Positions 1-11,400 are shown, counted from the stretch's first letter. The stretch is 64,000 bases of DNA from Euleptes europaea (GCF_029931775.1 NC_079320.1:60157521-60221520), one strand, 5' to 3'. Made by a program: numbers and translations. Notes: generated from the sequence alone by a model not told the origin.

Positions 1-156
1 CCGGTTGGGGACCAGTGTAGTTTGTTGGGAAAGTCCTGGTTCCAGTTCCAGTAAGGCGTTTTTCAGCATTCCGGGGAAGACAAATCCTGGGACAGCTCAA
101 CGCAGTGATTGTGCAGTACAAAGTGACGCTGGATTTGTAGCAGTGGAAAAGAGCAA
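1..156. other. unassigned sequence
   Basis: No gene or repeat recognised. It abuts the fold-back element that starts at 157. Confidence 0.3.
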
Positions 157-342
157 GGCCATTTATGCACAGGTGGTTTTTGCCTTGGATTTGCTGCTCT
201 GTAGATTTTGCACAGTTTGCCCATCTGAATTCTTAAAACTCAAAAATAAGCTACTGTGTAGAGTTTTGAGAATTCGGATGGGGGAAATGTGATCTCTAGA
301 GAGTGGCAAATCCAAGGCAAAACCTTCCATGCATAAATGGCC
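157..342. mobile_element. fold-back MITE, family A copy 1
   Basis: Ends are inverted copies of about 37 bp (GGCCATTTATGCA... and ...TGCATAAATGGCC), and the interior is also self-complementary around a TTTTGAG core. Same family as 62314-62494. Confidence 0.65.
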
Positions 343-433
343 CAAGAGTCTAGTAGCACCTTTAAGGAATAACAAATTTTTTTTGGCAGGGTATGAGCTT
401 TCGTGAGCCGCAGCTCACTTCTTCAGATGTATT
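343..433 (-). mobile_element. Penelope-like (PLE) 3' fragment
   Basis: Member of the repeat marked by CAGTAGCACCTTAAAGACTA and GTGAGCTGTGGCTCAC; here on the minus strand and ending at the CTGAAGAAG motif. Confidence 0.5.
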
Positions 434-1104
434 ATGTTGCATTCTGTCAGTTTCCTAAAAAGGGGAGGAGAAGCTATGGGGGCTTTAGGAGACGAGAAAG
501 AGGTAATAGTGGGGGAAGGGAAAATTAGATCCCTCCAAGTCCGTGTGGATCCCCCTGTTGTCTCATATAAAGCCAAAAGGTATCCTTATATATGATATTC
601 TGGTGTCCATGATAGCAAGTAATGCGATGTGTGGCTGAAGTTGTTGCCTGATGTTCTTTGGGAAGAAATTGCGATCTCACCCCTTCTGCTCCCTGTGACC
701 TGGCTGCAGAATATCCCCTTCCTGTGGTAGGGAATCAATAGAAACTCCGGAGGAAAAAAGTGGTAGCGAAAGGACAGAGAGTTGATAGGATCAGAACTGT
801 CTCCCTCGATAGGCTTCGGGTACACTTTAAGTGGCTGAGGTCAGAAGAATATGGATATATTTGGGGGGAAAGGAAAGAAGCAGGGCGATCTCAAATTTAG
901 CAAGTGGAGGTATATCACTGGATAAAAATCAGATGGAGGACACTTTTAAATTAACATGCTTGTAAAACACTAGATTGACAGAGATGTTTTCCACATGTGA
1001 AAGGCTTGTGTAGGTTCCCTGTTGCTGCCGTGGTTGAGGATACAACAGTGGCAACAGGGTTTCTACATAGCAGATTTCCCTGCCCCTTCTGGGCAATGGC
1101 TGTT
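434..1104. other. intergenic, nothing recognised
   Basis: No exon with supported splice sites and no clear repeat family identified. Confidence 0.3.
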
Positions 1105-1265
1105 TCCCCCATATTTGCCAACCTCCAGGTGGGGCCTGGAGATATCCCAAAATTACAATTGATAATCTCCAGATTATAGAGATAAATTCCTCTGGAGAAA
1201 ATGACAGTTTAGGAGGGTGAACTATGATATTGTATCCCACTGGAATGAAAAAGCTGGCTGGATCC
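1105..1265 (-). repeat. TTGCCAACCTCCAGG-type MITE, diverged copy
   Basis: Shares the TTGCCAACCTCCAGGTGG start and the CCTCTGGAGAAAATG core with the clearer copy at 5365-5572. Confidence 0.5.
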
Positions 1266-1744
1266 AACCCACTGTCAGAGACAGGATACTGGTCTAATTG
1301 ACAATTGGTCTAAGCCTATTTTTGTGTAAAAATTACTCTTAAAGGAGTTTTTAAAAAACAACAGTTGAGGGACCCACTCAGAGTGCAGCTTTGGCACAAG
1401 GACAAGGGACATAAATTCACAGTTCGCTAAAGGCCAAACTACACAATACAGCTTTTAATACGTTGGTTCCATGTTCCCAGATCCAACTCACTTACCCCAC
1501 AGCCCCTCAGCAGCTGCAGGGAACAGCCATTTTCCCAAGCTGAGATAGCCCACATTCACCCTGGTCCATTTCAGTTTGGGAAAATAGCACAGGGGAAAGG
1601 CAGATACCCCTCTCCCTGCATTCCTGAACCAAATTGGGTCCTCACATCTAAAAACTTCACTGCAGGTGCTGGGTGGAAAGCCAGTTCCCCAGACTGGGCT
1701 GGTTACAAATCATGTCACATAGCTGGCCCTTACATTTCGTGTGT

Positions 1745-1948
1745 GTGCCATCAAGTCCCAGCTGACCCCACAGAGTTTTCAAGGCAAGAGATGTTAGGAG
1801 GTGGTTTGCCATTGCCTGCCTCCACATCACGACTCTGCTATACCTTGTAGATTGCCCATCCCAATACTAAGCAGAGCCGACCCTGCTTAGTTTCCAAGAT
1901 CTGATGAGATCAGGCTAGCCTAGAGCTATCCAGGTCAGGGCATTTCCT
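1745..1948 (-). mobile_element. 5S-rRNA-derived SINE
   Basis: The minus strand reads a degenerate 5S rRNA internal-promoter region (CTGATCTCATCAGATCTTGG, AAGCAGGGTCGGC) followed by the GGTTTGCCATTGCC body and a CAAGTC tail. Confidence 0.65.
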
Positions 1949-2429
1949 ACAGTTACCTAATTCCCACCCCCAAATAGTGAGTGGGATATTTCAAATAACA
2001 TCTAAAAATATTTATAATGAGCAGGAAAGAAATAATCGGAGCAACCAAAATCTACTGGAGAATATACAACCCCGTTTTTGAAAGCAAGGTGATAAATTAG
2101 TGGGAGATTCACATCCAGAGGCAGCCCTGGCAATGTGGAGTAAACAGGATGTGGATTGTTAGGATATGAAGTTGACTGTTTACCTGAAACAAATGCTGAT
2201 GTGGATTACATGAATTGTTTGGTTGAAGAAGCATCTTGATCAACATCCAGGACTGGGTTGTCCATGTTAGCTGTGAACCGGGAAGTCCCTCGCTCAAACG
2301 TTGCCTCTGCCACAACCTCTCTAGGTAGCCTTAAGCAAACCACTTTCTTCCAATTTACCTACTTTGTAAGGATGTTGTAGGGTTCCTGAGGTATGTGGTG
2401 CATGCTGAACATTCTAAAATGCAATGTAA
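1949..2429. other. intergenic, nothing recognised
   Basis: AT-rich with no supported coding frame. Confidence 0.3.
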
Positions 2430-2665
2430 ATCATTCATTTATTTATGTAGCACATTGTTATCCCACCCTTCCTCCTTGGAGCTCAGGACAGCATACATTG
2501 TACCACCTTCTTCATTTTATCCTCACAGCAACCCTGTGAGGTAGGGTATTCTGAGAGTGAGTGACCAGCCCAGGGTCACCCAGAAAACTTCATGGCAGAG
2601 TGCAGGTTTGAGCCTGGATCTCCCAGATCTTAGTCTGGCATTGTAACCATTGTACCACTCTGACA
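2430..2665 (-). mobile_element. tRNA-derived SINE
   Basis: Typical squamate SINE body: CCTCACAGCAACCCTGTGAG, then GGTCACCCAG and a tRNA-like head (GTGGTACAATGGTTACAATG on the minus strand). Confidence 0.6.
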
Positions 2666-2675
2666 TAATGACAAT

Positions 2676-2846
2676 AGAAAAGATCAAGAGTCCAGTAGCA
2701 CCTTAAAGACTAACAAATTTTCTTGCAGGATATGAGCTTTCATGAGCCACAGCTCTAAACAAGTGAGCTGTGGCTTACAAAAGCTCATACCCTGCCAGAA
2801 ATTTTGTTAGTCTTTAAGGTGCTACTGGACTCTTGCTCTTTTCTAC
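2676..2846. mobile_element. PLE fold-back fragment
   Basis: Two inverted arms each carry GTCCAGTAGCACCTTAAAGA, with a broken CAGCTC/GAGCTGTGGCT centre. Confidence 0.6.
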
Positions 2847-2863
2847 TGCTAGCGCCAGGCTAA

Positions 2864-3322
2864 CAGTGCATTCCTGAAAGGAATGCCCGTGCCAGGCTTA
2901 GGAGGCAGCCCAACGGTGTTGCCTCATAGGGTTGCACGGGAGATCCACCAGCAAAAAGCTGGCATATCTTGTGAAAAACAAAAAGGAGTGTTCCTGAGCC
3001 AAAATGGCTCGGAAGGCCGACTAACGTCGGCCCTGTCCCCCGGCCGGCACCGGAACACCCCGGGAACGGCTCCTGGGGCGCTGGAACACCTCCTGGCTCG
3101 CTGCTGCGGCCTGTGCTGGCGGCCAGCAGCAGCAGACGGGCCCAGCGCTGCCACAGCAGCGGCCGGGGACCGGAGTCCAAGCCTGCACGCTGGCGCTGGG
3201 GCCACTTACGCCGGCGTGTGCTGTCCAGGCACCGGTGGTGTGGGCCCCTGTGCCAGTGGAGGCCTTCGTCTGCCTCCTAAGGTCTTTTGTCACAGCCGCC
3301 AGCGCATTTGAGGAATGCGCTG
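2864..3322. mobile_element. GC-rich putative non-autonomous DNA element
   Basis: Bounded by CAGTGCATTCCT and AGGAATGCGCTG (inverted, 11 of 12). The interior is CpG-rich (GGCCGGCACCGG, CAGCAGCGGCCGGGGACC) and open in several frames because of composition. It could be mistaken for a promoter island. Confidence 0.4.
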
Positions 3323-3407
3323 TAACACAGCTACCCATCGTGATCTGACATAATGACAGTTTGTGTTTTCATAGGATGTGGTCAAAGATGACATCCAGGT
3401 TCTTTTC

Positions 3408-3745
3408 CAGCGTGGTGTCGTGGTTAAGAGCGGAGGTTTGGAGCAGTAAACTCTGATCTGGAGAACCGGGTTTGATCCCACACTCCTCCACATGAGCGGC
3501 AGACACTAATCTGGTGAACCGGGTTGGTTTCCTCACTCCTATACATGAAGCCCACTGGGTGACCTTGGACTAGTCACAGTTCTCTTAGAGCTCTCTCAGC
3601 CTCACCTACCTCACAGGGTGTCTCTTGTAGGGAAGGGAAGGTGATTGTGAGCTCATTTGATTCTTCCTTCAGTGGTAGAGAAAGTCAGCATATAAAAACA
3701 AACTCTTCTTCTTTTCCTTCTTCTCCTCCTCCTCTTCTTCAGTGG
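3408..3745 (+). mobile_element. tRNA-derived SINE with CTT-rich tail
   Basis: Box A-like GTGGTTAAGAGC, box B-like GGTTTGATCCC, body CTCACCTACCTCACAGGGTG, tail TTCTTCTTCT. The same family is at 10215, 37018 and 43700. Confidence 0.7.
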
Positions 3746-4287
3746 ATTCTGTAAAAATGAAGAGTACTCTGAGGAAGAACAGACCACTCTTGACATAAGA
3801 AGTTACTTACAACACTTTGATCTTAGCTGCGCTCTGAGATTATTTGGTTCAAGGGTATTTATGATGAAGAAGAATATCAGAGCTCTTGCTTCAGGGGCAG
3901 ACTGGGAAGTTAAACTAGCCCAAGAGTAGTAGCCTAGCCGAGTGGCCCCTGTGAGGCAGCGCAGCAAGGACCACTCAGCTCAGAATCAGCTGGCCGTCAC
4001 CATGATGGGTACCAGGCAACCTGTTGCCTCCTCCAACACCACTAACTGGTGCTAGATGAGGAGACGGCACTGGGTGAGCTGACACCAATTGCCCTTGCAG
4101 CTGAAGGGTTTCAGTCAAGCTGCCTCTGCAGCTCTGGCAGAGCCGGGCCTTGGGCTCTGCTTGTTCTCAGCTACTTGTGGCCCTCCAAGGCAGAGGCCGA
4201 CCGGGAACTTTGCCAGTAAGTTAAATGTCCAGCCTCTCATAGGTACATGTTACAGTTTAAAGAATGTAAAGTGGACAACCTAGGTTT
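3746..4287. other. intergenic, nothing recognised
   Basis: No supported exon; no strong repeat match. Confidence 0.3.
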
Positions 4288-4705
4288 AAGAACATAAGAA
4301 AGGCCATGCTGGATCAGACCAAGGTCCAGCAGGTTCAGCAGTCTATTCACACAGTGGCCAACCAGGTGCTTCTAGGAAGCCCACAAACAAGACGACTGCA
4401 GCAGCACCATCCTGCCTGTGTTCCACAGCACCTAATATATTCTGCATGCTCCTCTGATCCTGGAGAGAATAGTTATTCATCATGACTAGTATCTGTTTTT
4501 ACTAGTAGCCATGAATAGCTCTCTCCTCCATGAACATGTCCACTCCCCTCTTAAAGCCCTCCAAGCTGGCAGCCATCACCACATCCTGGGGCAGGGAGTT
4601 CCACAATTTAACTATGCGCTGTGTGAAGAAATAGTTCCTTTTATCACTTTTGAATCTCCCACCCTTCAGCTTCAGCAGATGACCCCGCGTTCCGGTATAT
4701 AATTA
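4288..4705 (-). mobile_element. CR1-like LINE 3' end
   Basis: The minus strand reads the C-terminal reverse-transcriptase tail ([14 protein letters not shown]-type) and the 3' UTR ending GGTCTGATCCAGCATGGC. 5'-truncated. Confidence 0.75.
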
Positions 4706-4794
4706 TGCTTGATTAGAAAAGTGGCAGCTTCCTAAGGTGACCATAGTCACTGCTTCCTGCTCTATAGAATAGCTCTGGCTGACAAACCTAGCTC

Positions 4795-5275
4795 TCAAAC
4801 CACTGTACTGGCTACCAGTGAGTTTCTGGCTCCAGTCCCATTGCTGTTAACACCTGTGCCTGCTGTCAGGAGCCTGGGTGTGATACTGGACGCCTATGGT
4901 CTATGGAGGCCCAGGTCACAGCCGTGGTCAAGGCGGCATTTTTCCATCTCCGCCGGGCCCAGCTGTTGGTGCCTTACCTCTCCCGCCCTGATCTAGCCAC
5001 AGTGATCCATGCGACGGTCACCTCTAGGCTGGATTACTGTAATTCGCTCTACGTAGGGCTGCCCTCGAGACTGATTCAAAGACCCCAGCTGGTACAGAAT
5101 GCTGCGGTGAGGCTAATTAAGGGGACCTTGCTGCAGGAACCTATACAGCCAGTGTTTTGGCAGCGGCACTGGCCCCAGCTGGAATATCGGATCAGGCTCA
5201 AGGTGCTGGTTTTGACCTTTAAAGCCTTACATGGTCTGGGACCCTCATATCTTAGGGACCGCCTCTTATAGTACA
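4795..5275 (+). mobile_element. L2/CR1-clade LINE reverse-transcriptase C-terminal fragment
   Basis: The frame 4903-5271 codes SRLDYCNSLYVGLPSRL, LVQNAAVRLI and FKALHGLGPSYL, the conserved end of L2-type reverse transcriptases. 5'-truncated. Confidence 0.75.
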
Positions 5276-5364
5276 CACCCCAAAGAACATTAAGCTCATC
5301 CAATAACCACTTACTGGTGGTCCCCAGCCCTAAGAGTGTGCTGCTGTCCTTCAGCCTGGTGGAT

Positions 5365-5572
5365 AGGGTTGCCAACCTCCAGGTACTAGCTGGAGCTCTC
5401 CTGCTATTACATCTGATCTCCAGCTGATAGAGATCAGTTCGCCTGGAGAAAATGGCCGCTTTGGCCATTGGACTCTATGGCATTGGAGTCCCTCCCCTCC
5501 CCAAACCCCGCCCTCCTCAGGCTCCGCCCCAAACCTCCCACCAGTTGTGAAGAGGGACCCGGCAACCCTACT
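5365..5572 (+). repeat. MITE with AGGGTTGCCA...GGCAACCCT ends
   Basis: Inverted ends AGGGTTGCC and GGCAACCCT; the middle has CTGATCTCCAGC and CCCCGCCCTCCTCAGGCTCC. Best-preserved copy of this family here. Confidence 0.7.
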
Positions 5573-5652
5573 GGCGGACAGCCATGATGTCATCTATGAT
5601 GGCACTCCTACTTTCCCCCCCCATATGACCTTGGTCAGTGCATGGCCTAGGG

Positions 5653-5745
5653 CAGGGGTGGGGAACCTTTTTCCTGCTAAGGGCCATTTGCACATTTATA
5701 ACATCATTCGGGGACCATACCAGGTGTAGATCTCCCGGTGTGGGG
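5653..5745 (+). mobile_element. hAT-like MITE, truncated
   Basis: CAGGGGTGGGGAACCTTTTT end plus GGGCCATTTG and ATTTATAACATCATTCG, as at 38462; the other end is missing. Confidence 0.6.
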
Positions 5746-5755
5746 GCGGAGAGGC

Positions 5756-5800
5756 TAGGGTTGCCAAGTCTCCAGCCACCACCTGGAGGTTGAAAGGAAT
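5756..5800 (+). repeat. AGGGTTGCCA MITE end fragment
   Basis: Only the first about 40 bases of the family remain. Confidence 0.4.
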
Positions 5801-5809
5801 AAAGGCTCA

Positions 5810-6200
5810 GTGCTGTATAGATAATGGAAGAGATCCAAACAGCACTCACAACGTAGTATAAAGAGGAAATAAATTTATGAAAGTGCAGGTAAGTGCAAAA
5901 AGTGAACATATATACATACAAAAATCAAAAAGATACACATCCACAATTTTTCGTGTGATTAGCAAAAATAGTCCAGCAAGGAATGCAATGCAGCGAAGGA
6001 AATAAATGTCCATTGAATCACATAACACCATATATTGTCTACAAAAGACTTTCCTGTGCTTCTAAGTAGCTGGACGAAAGATGTCCGAGGCAAGGACCAC
6101 AGCGAAGAGGTGCCAAAAGAGATGCCAGGACGTGTCGTCTAGATCATGCACACGTTTCGCACATGGCTTCATCAGCTACATGTATCAAAGAAGTTCATAA
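5810..6200 (-). mobile_element. Penelope-like remnant with hammerhead-like core
   Basis: On the minus strand CTGATGA (6175-6169) and GAAAC (6158-6154) are spaced as in a hammerhead ribozyme; the following ACGTGT/ACACGT pair (closing by 6130) could form stem III next to a GTC. Such motifs are known in terminal repeats of Penelope-like elements. Confidence 0.4.
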
Positions 6201-6257
6201 CAATCATACCAATTTCAAAACGGGACCAAAAAGGATTTCTGTAAGGTCTCCAAAGCA

Positions 6258-6405
6258 TATGGGTTGTGTGAAAAAATACTTCCTTTTATCTGTTTTGAAT
6301 CTCTCACCCTCCAGCTTCAGCAGATGACCCAGCGTTCTAGTATTATGGGAGAGGGAGAAAAACTTCTCCCTGTCCACTCTCTCCAAACCATGCATAACAG
6401 ACAAC
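6258..6405 (-). mobile_element. CR1-like LINE fragment
   Basis: The minus strand codes HLLKLEGERFKTDKRKYFF, the same RT tail as at 9388-9630. Confidence 0.7.
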
Positions 6406-6409
6406 AGAC

Positions 6410-6545
6410 ACCCCTGTGAGGTAGGTGGGGCTGAGAGAGTGTGACTAGCCCAAGGTCACCCAGCTGGCTTCCTGTGCAGGAGTGGGGAAACAAATCCAGT
6501 TCACCAGATTAGCCTCTGCCACTCATGTGGAGGAGTGGGGAAGCA
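6410..6545 (-). mobile_element. tRNA-derived SINE fragment
   Basis: CCTGTGAGGTAGGTGGGGCT and AAGGTCACCCAGCTGGCTTC; same family as 3408 but inverted. Confidence 0.6.
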
Positions 6546-6789
6546 CCCTCATGTATTCCTTCCCATGCCTCAGTAGGAGAAAGCCTGCCAGGATATCTCT
6601 GCCTTCTGGGATAGTGCAAATGCCAATCAGAGGGCTATCTTCACTGCAGCACCACTCCTTGGGATGCTTTGCCAAGAGACCCTGAGTGGCTCCTCTCCTC
6701 CCTTCCTGTATTCAAGGGACTGATTAGGACTTTCCTTTTAATTATCTGACTGCTTTACTGAAGCTAATTATTTCTATGTTTTGCAGTGT

Positions 6790-7200
6790 TGGTATATCTT
6801 AAGAACGCAAGTCCCCTGTGCGATTGGACCACTCGTCCATCCTGTATCACACAACAGCTAACCAATTGCATAGAGCAGCTAACCTGAGCATAGAGGGCAA
6901 GGCCTCCTCTGATGTTGCTTCTTAGTACTGGTCCTCAGAGATTTACCGCCTCTGAATGTGAAAGTTCACCTTAGTCACCATGACCAGTAGCCGATCATGG
7001 ACCTTTCCTCCAGGAATCGGTTTCAAACCACCTGTTCTCCTGGCCAGCACTATATCCACTGGTAGCGAATTCCACTACTTATGCATTTGTTAGGTAAAAC
7101 TTTCCTAAATCCATTTGCCCATCAACTTAATTGGTGCCCCCCCCCCCAGTTCTATTATGACGGAGAGGGATCTAGTTTCTCCATCCCATGCATTACATTT
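6790..7200 (-). mobile_element. CR1-like LINE 3' UTR, diverged
   Basis: Minus-strand 3' UTR layout typical of CR1 (CACCATGACCAGTAGC, CGAATTCCACTACTTATGC). Confidence 0.45.
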
Positions 7201-7379
7201 ATAAATATCTATTATTCCCCTCTCCCCAGCAGTTGTCCTTTTCTAAAACTGAAAAGCTCAAGACTCATTAGCCTTTTCTCTTAGGAAAGATGCTGCAACC
7301 CTCTAATCATCTCATTATGGCTTTTAAAAATTATCCTGTATATGTTTTATCCTTTATCAACCTCCAAGCTTCCACATAG

Positions 7380-7930
7380 TTTAAATTTGAAAGAAAAAAT
7401 ATTACCAGATATTCTATCATTCATCCTAAGCTTTTCAACATCTTAAGATTCACTAAGAAGAAAAAAAATATATATTTCAACCTCTAAGCCTCCACATCAG
7501 CTAGACTTAAAAAAAAATCTAATACCATAACTTCTATCAAATGTCTAAAACGTGTATATCTTATATGTCACTGTAAATTCTCTTATAAATTACCTTCTGC
7601 CTTATTAAATTGTTTATTTGCCACCTAAATAGTAATCATAAAAAGGCTGCCCTTTTCAACACAAAACCATGTTAACTTCATGTTAACCAGTTGCGTTAGT
7701 TTGGCCATCAATGCAGTGTCAGGAAGTTTGTTCCACTCTTTGATGTCGGGAATTATATTGGATTTCCAGTATTTAGCATACGCAATTCTGGCAGCTGAGA
7801 TTGCATATTGATAAAGCTCTTTATGGGTAGAATTCAGTTGAGGGGGGATCATGCCCGACAACATATATTTGGGTTCTAATTCAAAGTCCCCCCCGAAGCA
7901 TTTTCTGAAGTTGTTCCTTCAGCTAGAATC
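7380..7930 (-). mobile_element. L1-like LINE ORF2 C-terminal end and 3' region
   Basis: The minus-strand frame codes AISAARIAYAKYWKSNI, PDIKEW and MAKLTQLVNMKL, the characteristic end of L1 ORF2. AT-rich 3' region at 7380-7620. Confidence 0.65.
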
Positions 7931-7932
7931 AG

Positions 7933-8069
7933 TATCTGAAGAAGTGCGCTGTGGCTCACGAAAGCTCATACCCTGCCAGAAAATATTTTTGTTAGTCTTT
8001 AAGGTGCTACTGGACTCTTGCCCTTTTTTACTACTGCAGACAGACGAACACGGCGACCCACTGTGAAAT
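7933..8069 (+). mobile_element. PLE 3' fragment
   Basis: Starts CTGAAGAAGTGCGCTGTGGC, then CTTTAAGGTGCTACTGGACT, and ends with the ACACGGC-ACCCACTGTGAA tail. Ends just before the ANKRD37 promoter. Confidence 0.6.
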
Positions 8070-8129
8070 TTCTCTTAGAAGGATAGCTTTTCCTTGCTCC
8101 CTCCCTCTGTTGTGGCTGCTGTCAAAGAG

Positions 8130-8498
8130 GCCAGAGCGTGGGTGGCCCCAGTGTGTGCGATACGTGTCTAAGGACACCGTGCTCCATGGCTGCTCCACCT
8201 GCCACAAGCTCTTCCTGCTTCCTCTCTCTGCATAAATAAGAGGACCAAGCACAGGCTGTTTATGGACAGCCCTAGCAGGGGCCAATCAGAGCGCAGCAAG
8301 GCAGTTCGCACCGCATGTGCTCTTGTTTGCGTACGTGCAGAAGCCGGCTCCCAGCAGAGAGGGCAGGACTCCAGCCGGCCCAGAGGGTCTCTTCTTCAGC
8401 CGGTCACAGCTGGGCTCGCACAAGATGCAGTGGGGGTGAAGAGGCAGTGCTGAACAATTCCATCCCACCACAGCTCTGGCCCCAGTGCAAAAGGAAGG
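8130..8498 (+). promoter_or_regulatory. ANKRD37: ANKRD37 proximal promoter and 5' UTR
   Basis: Seen: ATAAATA (TATA-like) at 8232-8238, CCAAT at 8282-8286, and RCGTG cores at 8136-8140, 8162-8166 and 8333-8337. The last two sit inside TACGTG. RCGTG is the core of the hypoxia-response element, and human ANKRD37 is induced by HIF-1, so this spacing of cores is what the family would predict. The transcription start was not fixed from sequence. In human, LRP2BP lies head-to-head on the other side of this promoter; no LRP2BP coding exon was recognised in 1-8130. Confidence 0.55.
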
Positions 8499-11400
8499 AT
8501 GTTGTTACTGTTGGATGGCAACGTGGAGGTAAGTCTTGGAGCGCTTTAGCATTAGAATTCCAGAGGCTGACTTGGAGATAGCCAAAGTTCTCACGGTACC
8601 GCTGAAGATCAATGAGAAACCACAAAAGCGTTACCTTTAGCCCTCTTCTGGATTGAGAGCTGGCTGAAAAATAGGAAGCGGAGAGTAGGAATCAACGGTC
8701 AGTTCTCACAATGGAGGGATGTGAGCAGTGGGGTCCCTCAGGGATCTGTGTTGGGACCAGTGCTTTTCAACCTGTTCATCAATGACCTGGAGTTGGGGTT
8801 AAACAGTAAAGTAGCCAAGTTTGCAGATGACACCAAATTATTTAGGGTGGTTAAAACAAAATCGGACTGTGCAGAGCTCCCAAAGGATCTCTACAAACTG
8901 GAAGAATTGGCATTAAAATGGCAAATGAGATTCAATGTGAGCAAGTGTAAAGTGATGCATATTGGGGCAAAAAAATCCCAACTTCACATATACACTGATG
9001 GGATCTGTGCTGGCAGCAACAGTCCAAGAAAGGGATCTTGGGGGGTAGTGGATTGCTCGATGAAGATGTCAACCCAGTGTGCAGCTGCTGTGAAAAAGGC
9101 AAATTCCATGCTGGCCATAATTAGATGAGGAATAGAGAATAAAACTGCTGATATCATACTGGCCTTGTATAAATCTGTGGTGAGACCACACTTGGAATAC
9201 TGTGTACAGTTCTGGTCACCACACCTAAAAAGGGATATTGCAGAGCTTGAGAAGGTGCAAAAATGAGCAACCAAAATGATCAGGGGGCTAGAACTGCCCT
9301 ATGAGGAACAGTTAAAACGCTTAGGGCTGTTCAGCTTGGAAAGAAGGCTGTTAAGGGGAGACCTGATAGAGGTCTGTAAAATTATGCATGGTATGGAGAG
9401 AGTGGACCGGGAGAAGCTTTCCCCCCTCTCATAATACCAGAACACGGGGTCATCTGCTGAGGCTGGAGGATGAGAGGTTCAAAACTGATAATAGGAAGTA
9501 CTTCTTCACACAACGCATAGTTAAATTGTGGAACTCCCTGCCCCAGGATGTGGTGATGGCTGCCAACTTGGAAGGCTTTAAGAGGGGAGTGGACATGTTC
9601 ATGGAGGAGAGGGGTATTCATGGCTACTAGTAGAAATGGATACTAGTCATGATACATACCTATTCTCTCCAGGAATAGAGGAGCATGCCTAATATATTGG
9701 GTGCTTTGGAACAGAGGCAGGGCAATGCTGCTGCAGTTGTCTTTTTTGGGGGTTTCCTAGAGGCACCTGGTTGGCCACTCTGTGGACTTGATGGACCTTG
9801 GTCTGATCCAGCATGGCTTTTCTTATGCTCTAATGCTTGGGAACCTTGGTTTCAGTTAGTGTGAGTGTGATGTATCACTTTTCTGTACAAGCTGGACATT
9901 TTGGTTGCTTCTCCACCTTGCAGTCGGAAAGCCTGAGCCACCTGCTACAAGCAGGGACTGAAGTGAACACACCTGCCGATGCTGTGGGCCAGGATCCAGC
10001 TCACCTGGCTGCTCATGGAGGACATGCTTTCTTCCTGCTTTGGCAACTGCAGACAGGAGCCGATTTGAACCGACAGGTACAAGTTATTATGCTTTCTATT
10101 TCTTATTCCAGCAAGGCTTTCTTGTCTTTTATTTATTTGAAAGATTTATATCACACATATATGAGTGGTTACTGAGGTGGAATAGACCTCTATTGCCTGG
10201 CACTGCAAACAAGATGGTTTATTGTGAAGCTAGCTCTTGGAGCGGTGGCCTCTGATCTGTAGAACCGGGTTTGATTCCCCACTCCTTCTTCATGAGCGGC
10301 GGAGGCTAATATGGTAAACTGGATTTGTTTCCCCACTCTTCCACATGAAGCCAGCTGGGTGACCTTGGGCTAGTCACACTCTCTCAGCCCCACCTACCTC
10401 ACAGGGTGTCTGTTGTGGGGGAAGGGAAGGGGATTGTAAGCCGGTTTGATTCTGCCTTAAGTGGTAGAGAAAGTCGGCATCTAAAAAAACCCCAACTCTT
10501 TTTCTTCTCTGCTGTTGTAGGTTTTACAAGCTCTGCTTCCTTTGCACTGAACAGACCGAACTTTGGGTTTTCATTTAATAGTCAATAAATTATTAAGAGG
10601 ACAGCAAGTGACAGAGTTTTGTTACAGGAATTGACTCTGACACTGCTAAATTTTGTGCTGCCATGTTCAAAATTAGGTGCAAATTGTTGGGATGACCTGC
10701 CTTATTATCTATGTACATAGTAGTATCCTCTTAGGATTTTATGTACTCTCCAGTGTATTTTATACTAGGAATTCCTGGTTTTAATGTTTAATGTTCAAAT
10801 GTTTTTTGTATATGCCTGGCTATGTGCCGTACCAATAAATGACTGACTCTCTGATTTGCTGCTCACATGGAAAGCAACAAGCCCAAATTATTCATGTTCT
10901 TAGTAATGGGTTTTCACTCACACCGGAGGAAGATTAGGAATTAAAAAAAGAAACACACACCCTTGCTTAGTCTTTCCGCAGACAGCTTTTCTACTTTTAG
11001 ATAGTAATCTTGAATGGATGGGGTCTCCCTTGTTTAATTTTAAGAAGCAGCTAGTGCACTCCTAAAATGTAAGCTCAGCACCTTTTAAATGTACCCAAAT
11101 AACATTCGGAACAGGTGCAGAAGTCACTATTTTCTTAGATCTACACTGAAACAGTACAAGAAAATCTGATTAAGGTATAGGTTAGGGGTGGGGAACGTCG
11201 GGCCCAGGGGCCATTTAAGGCCCGCGAAATCATTTGGTCTGGCCCTTTGTGGGTCCTGGCAGATCTCTAGCTCAGAAGGATCTAAGACTGGTGATCCGCC
11301 CCTTCCCGCGGACAGGAATAGCCTTATTCAAGGCGGGTGTGAGTTTGTTTTGCGGAGAAAAGGAACCTTTTCCCCCCTTGCAGAAGAGTCGTTAGGACCA

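Noticed and set aside
2883-3338. Overlapping frames of about 100-140 codons
   Set aside because: GC-rich low-stop composition inside a probable transposon; no splice sites or family match.
1-8130. Search for LRP2BP 5' exons, expected head-to-head with ANKRD37
   Set aside because: No minus-strand exon with LRP2BP-like residues was found; coding exons probably lie left of the window.
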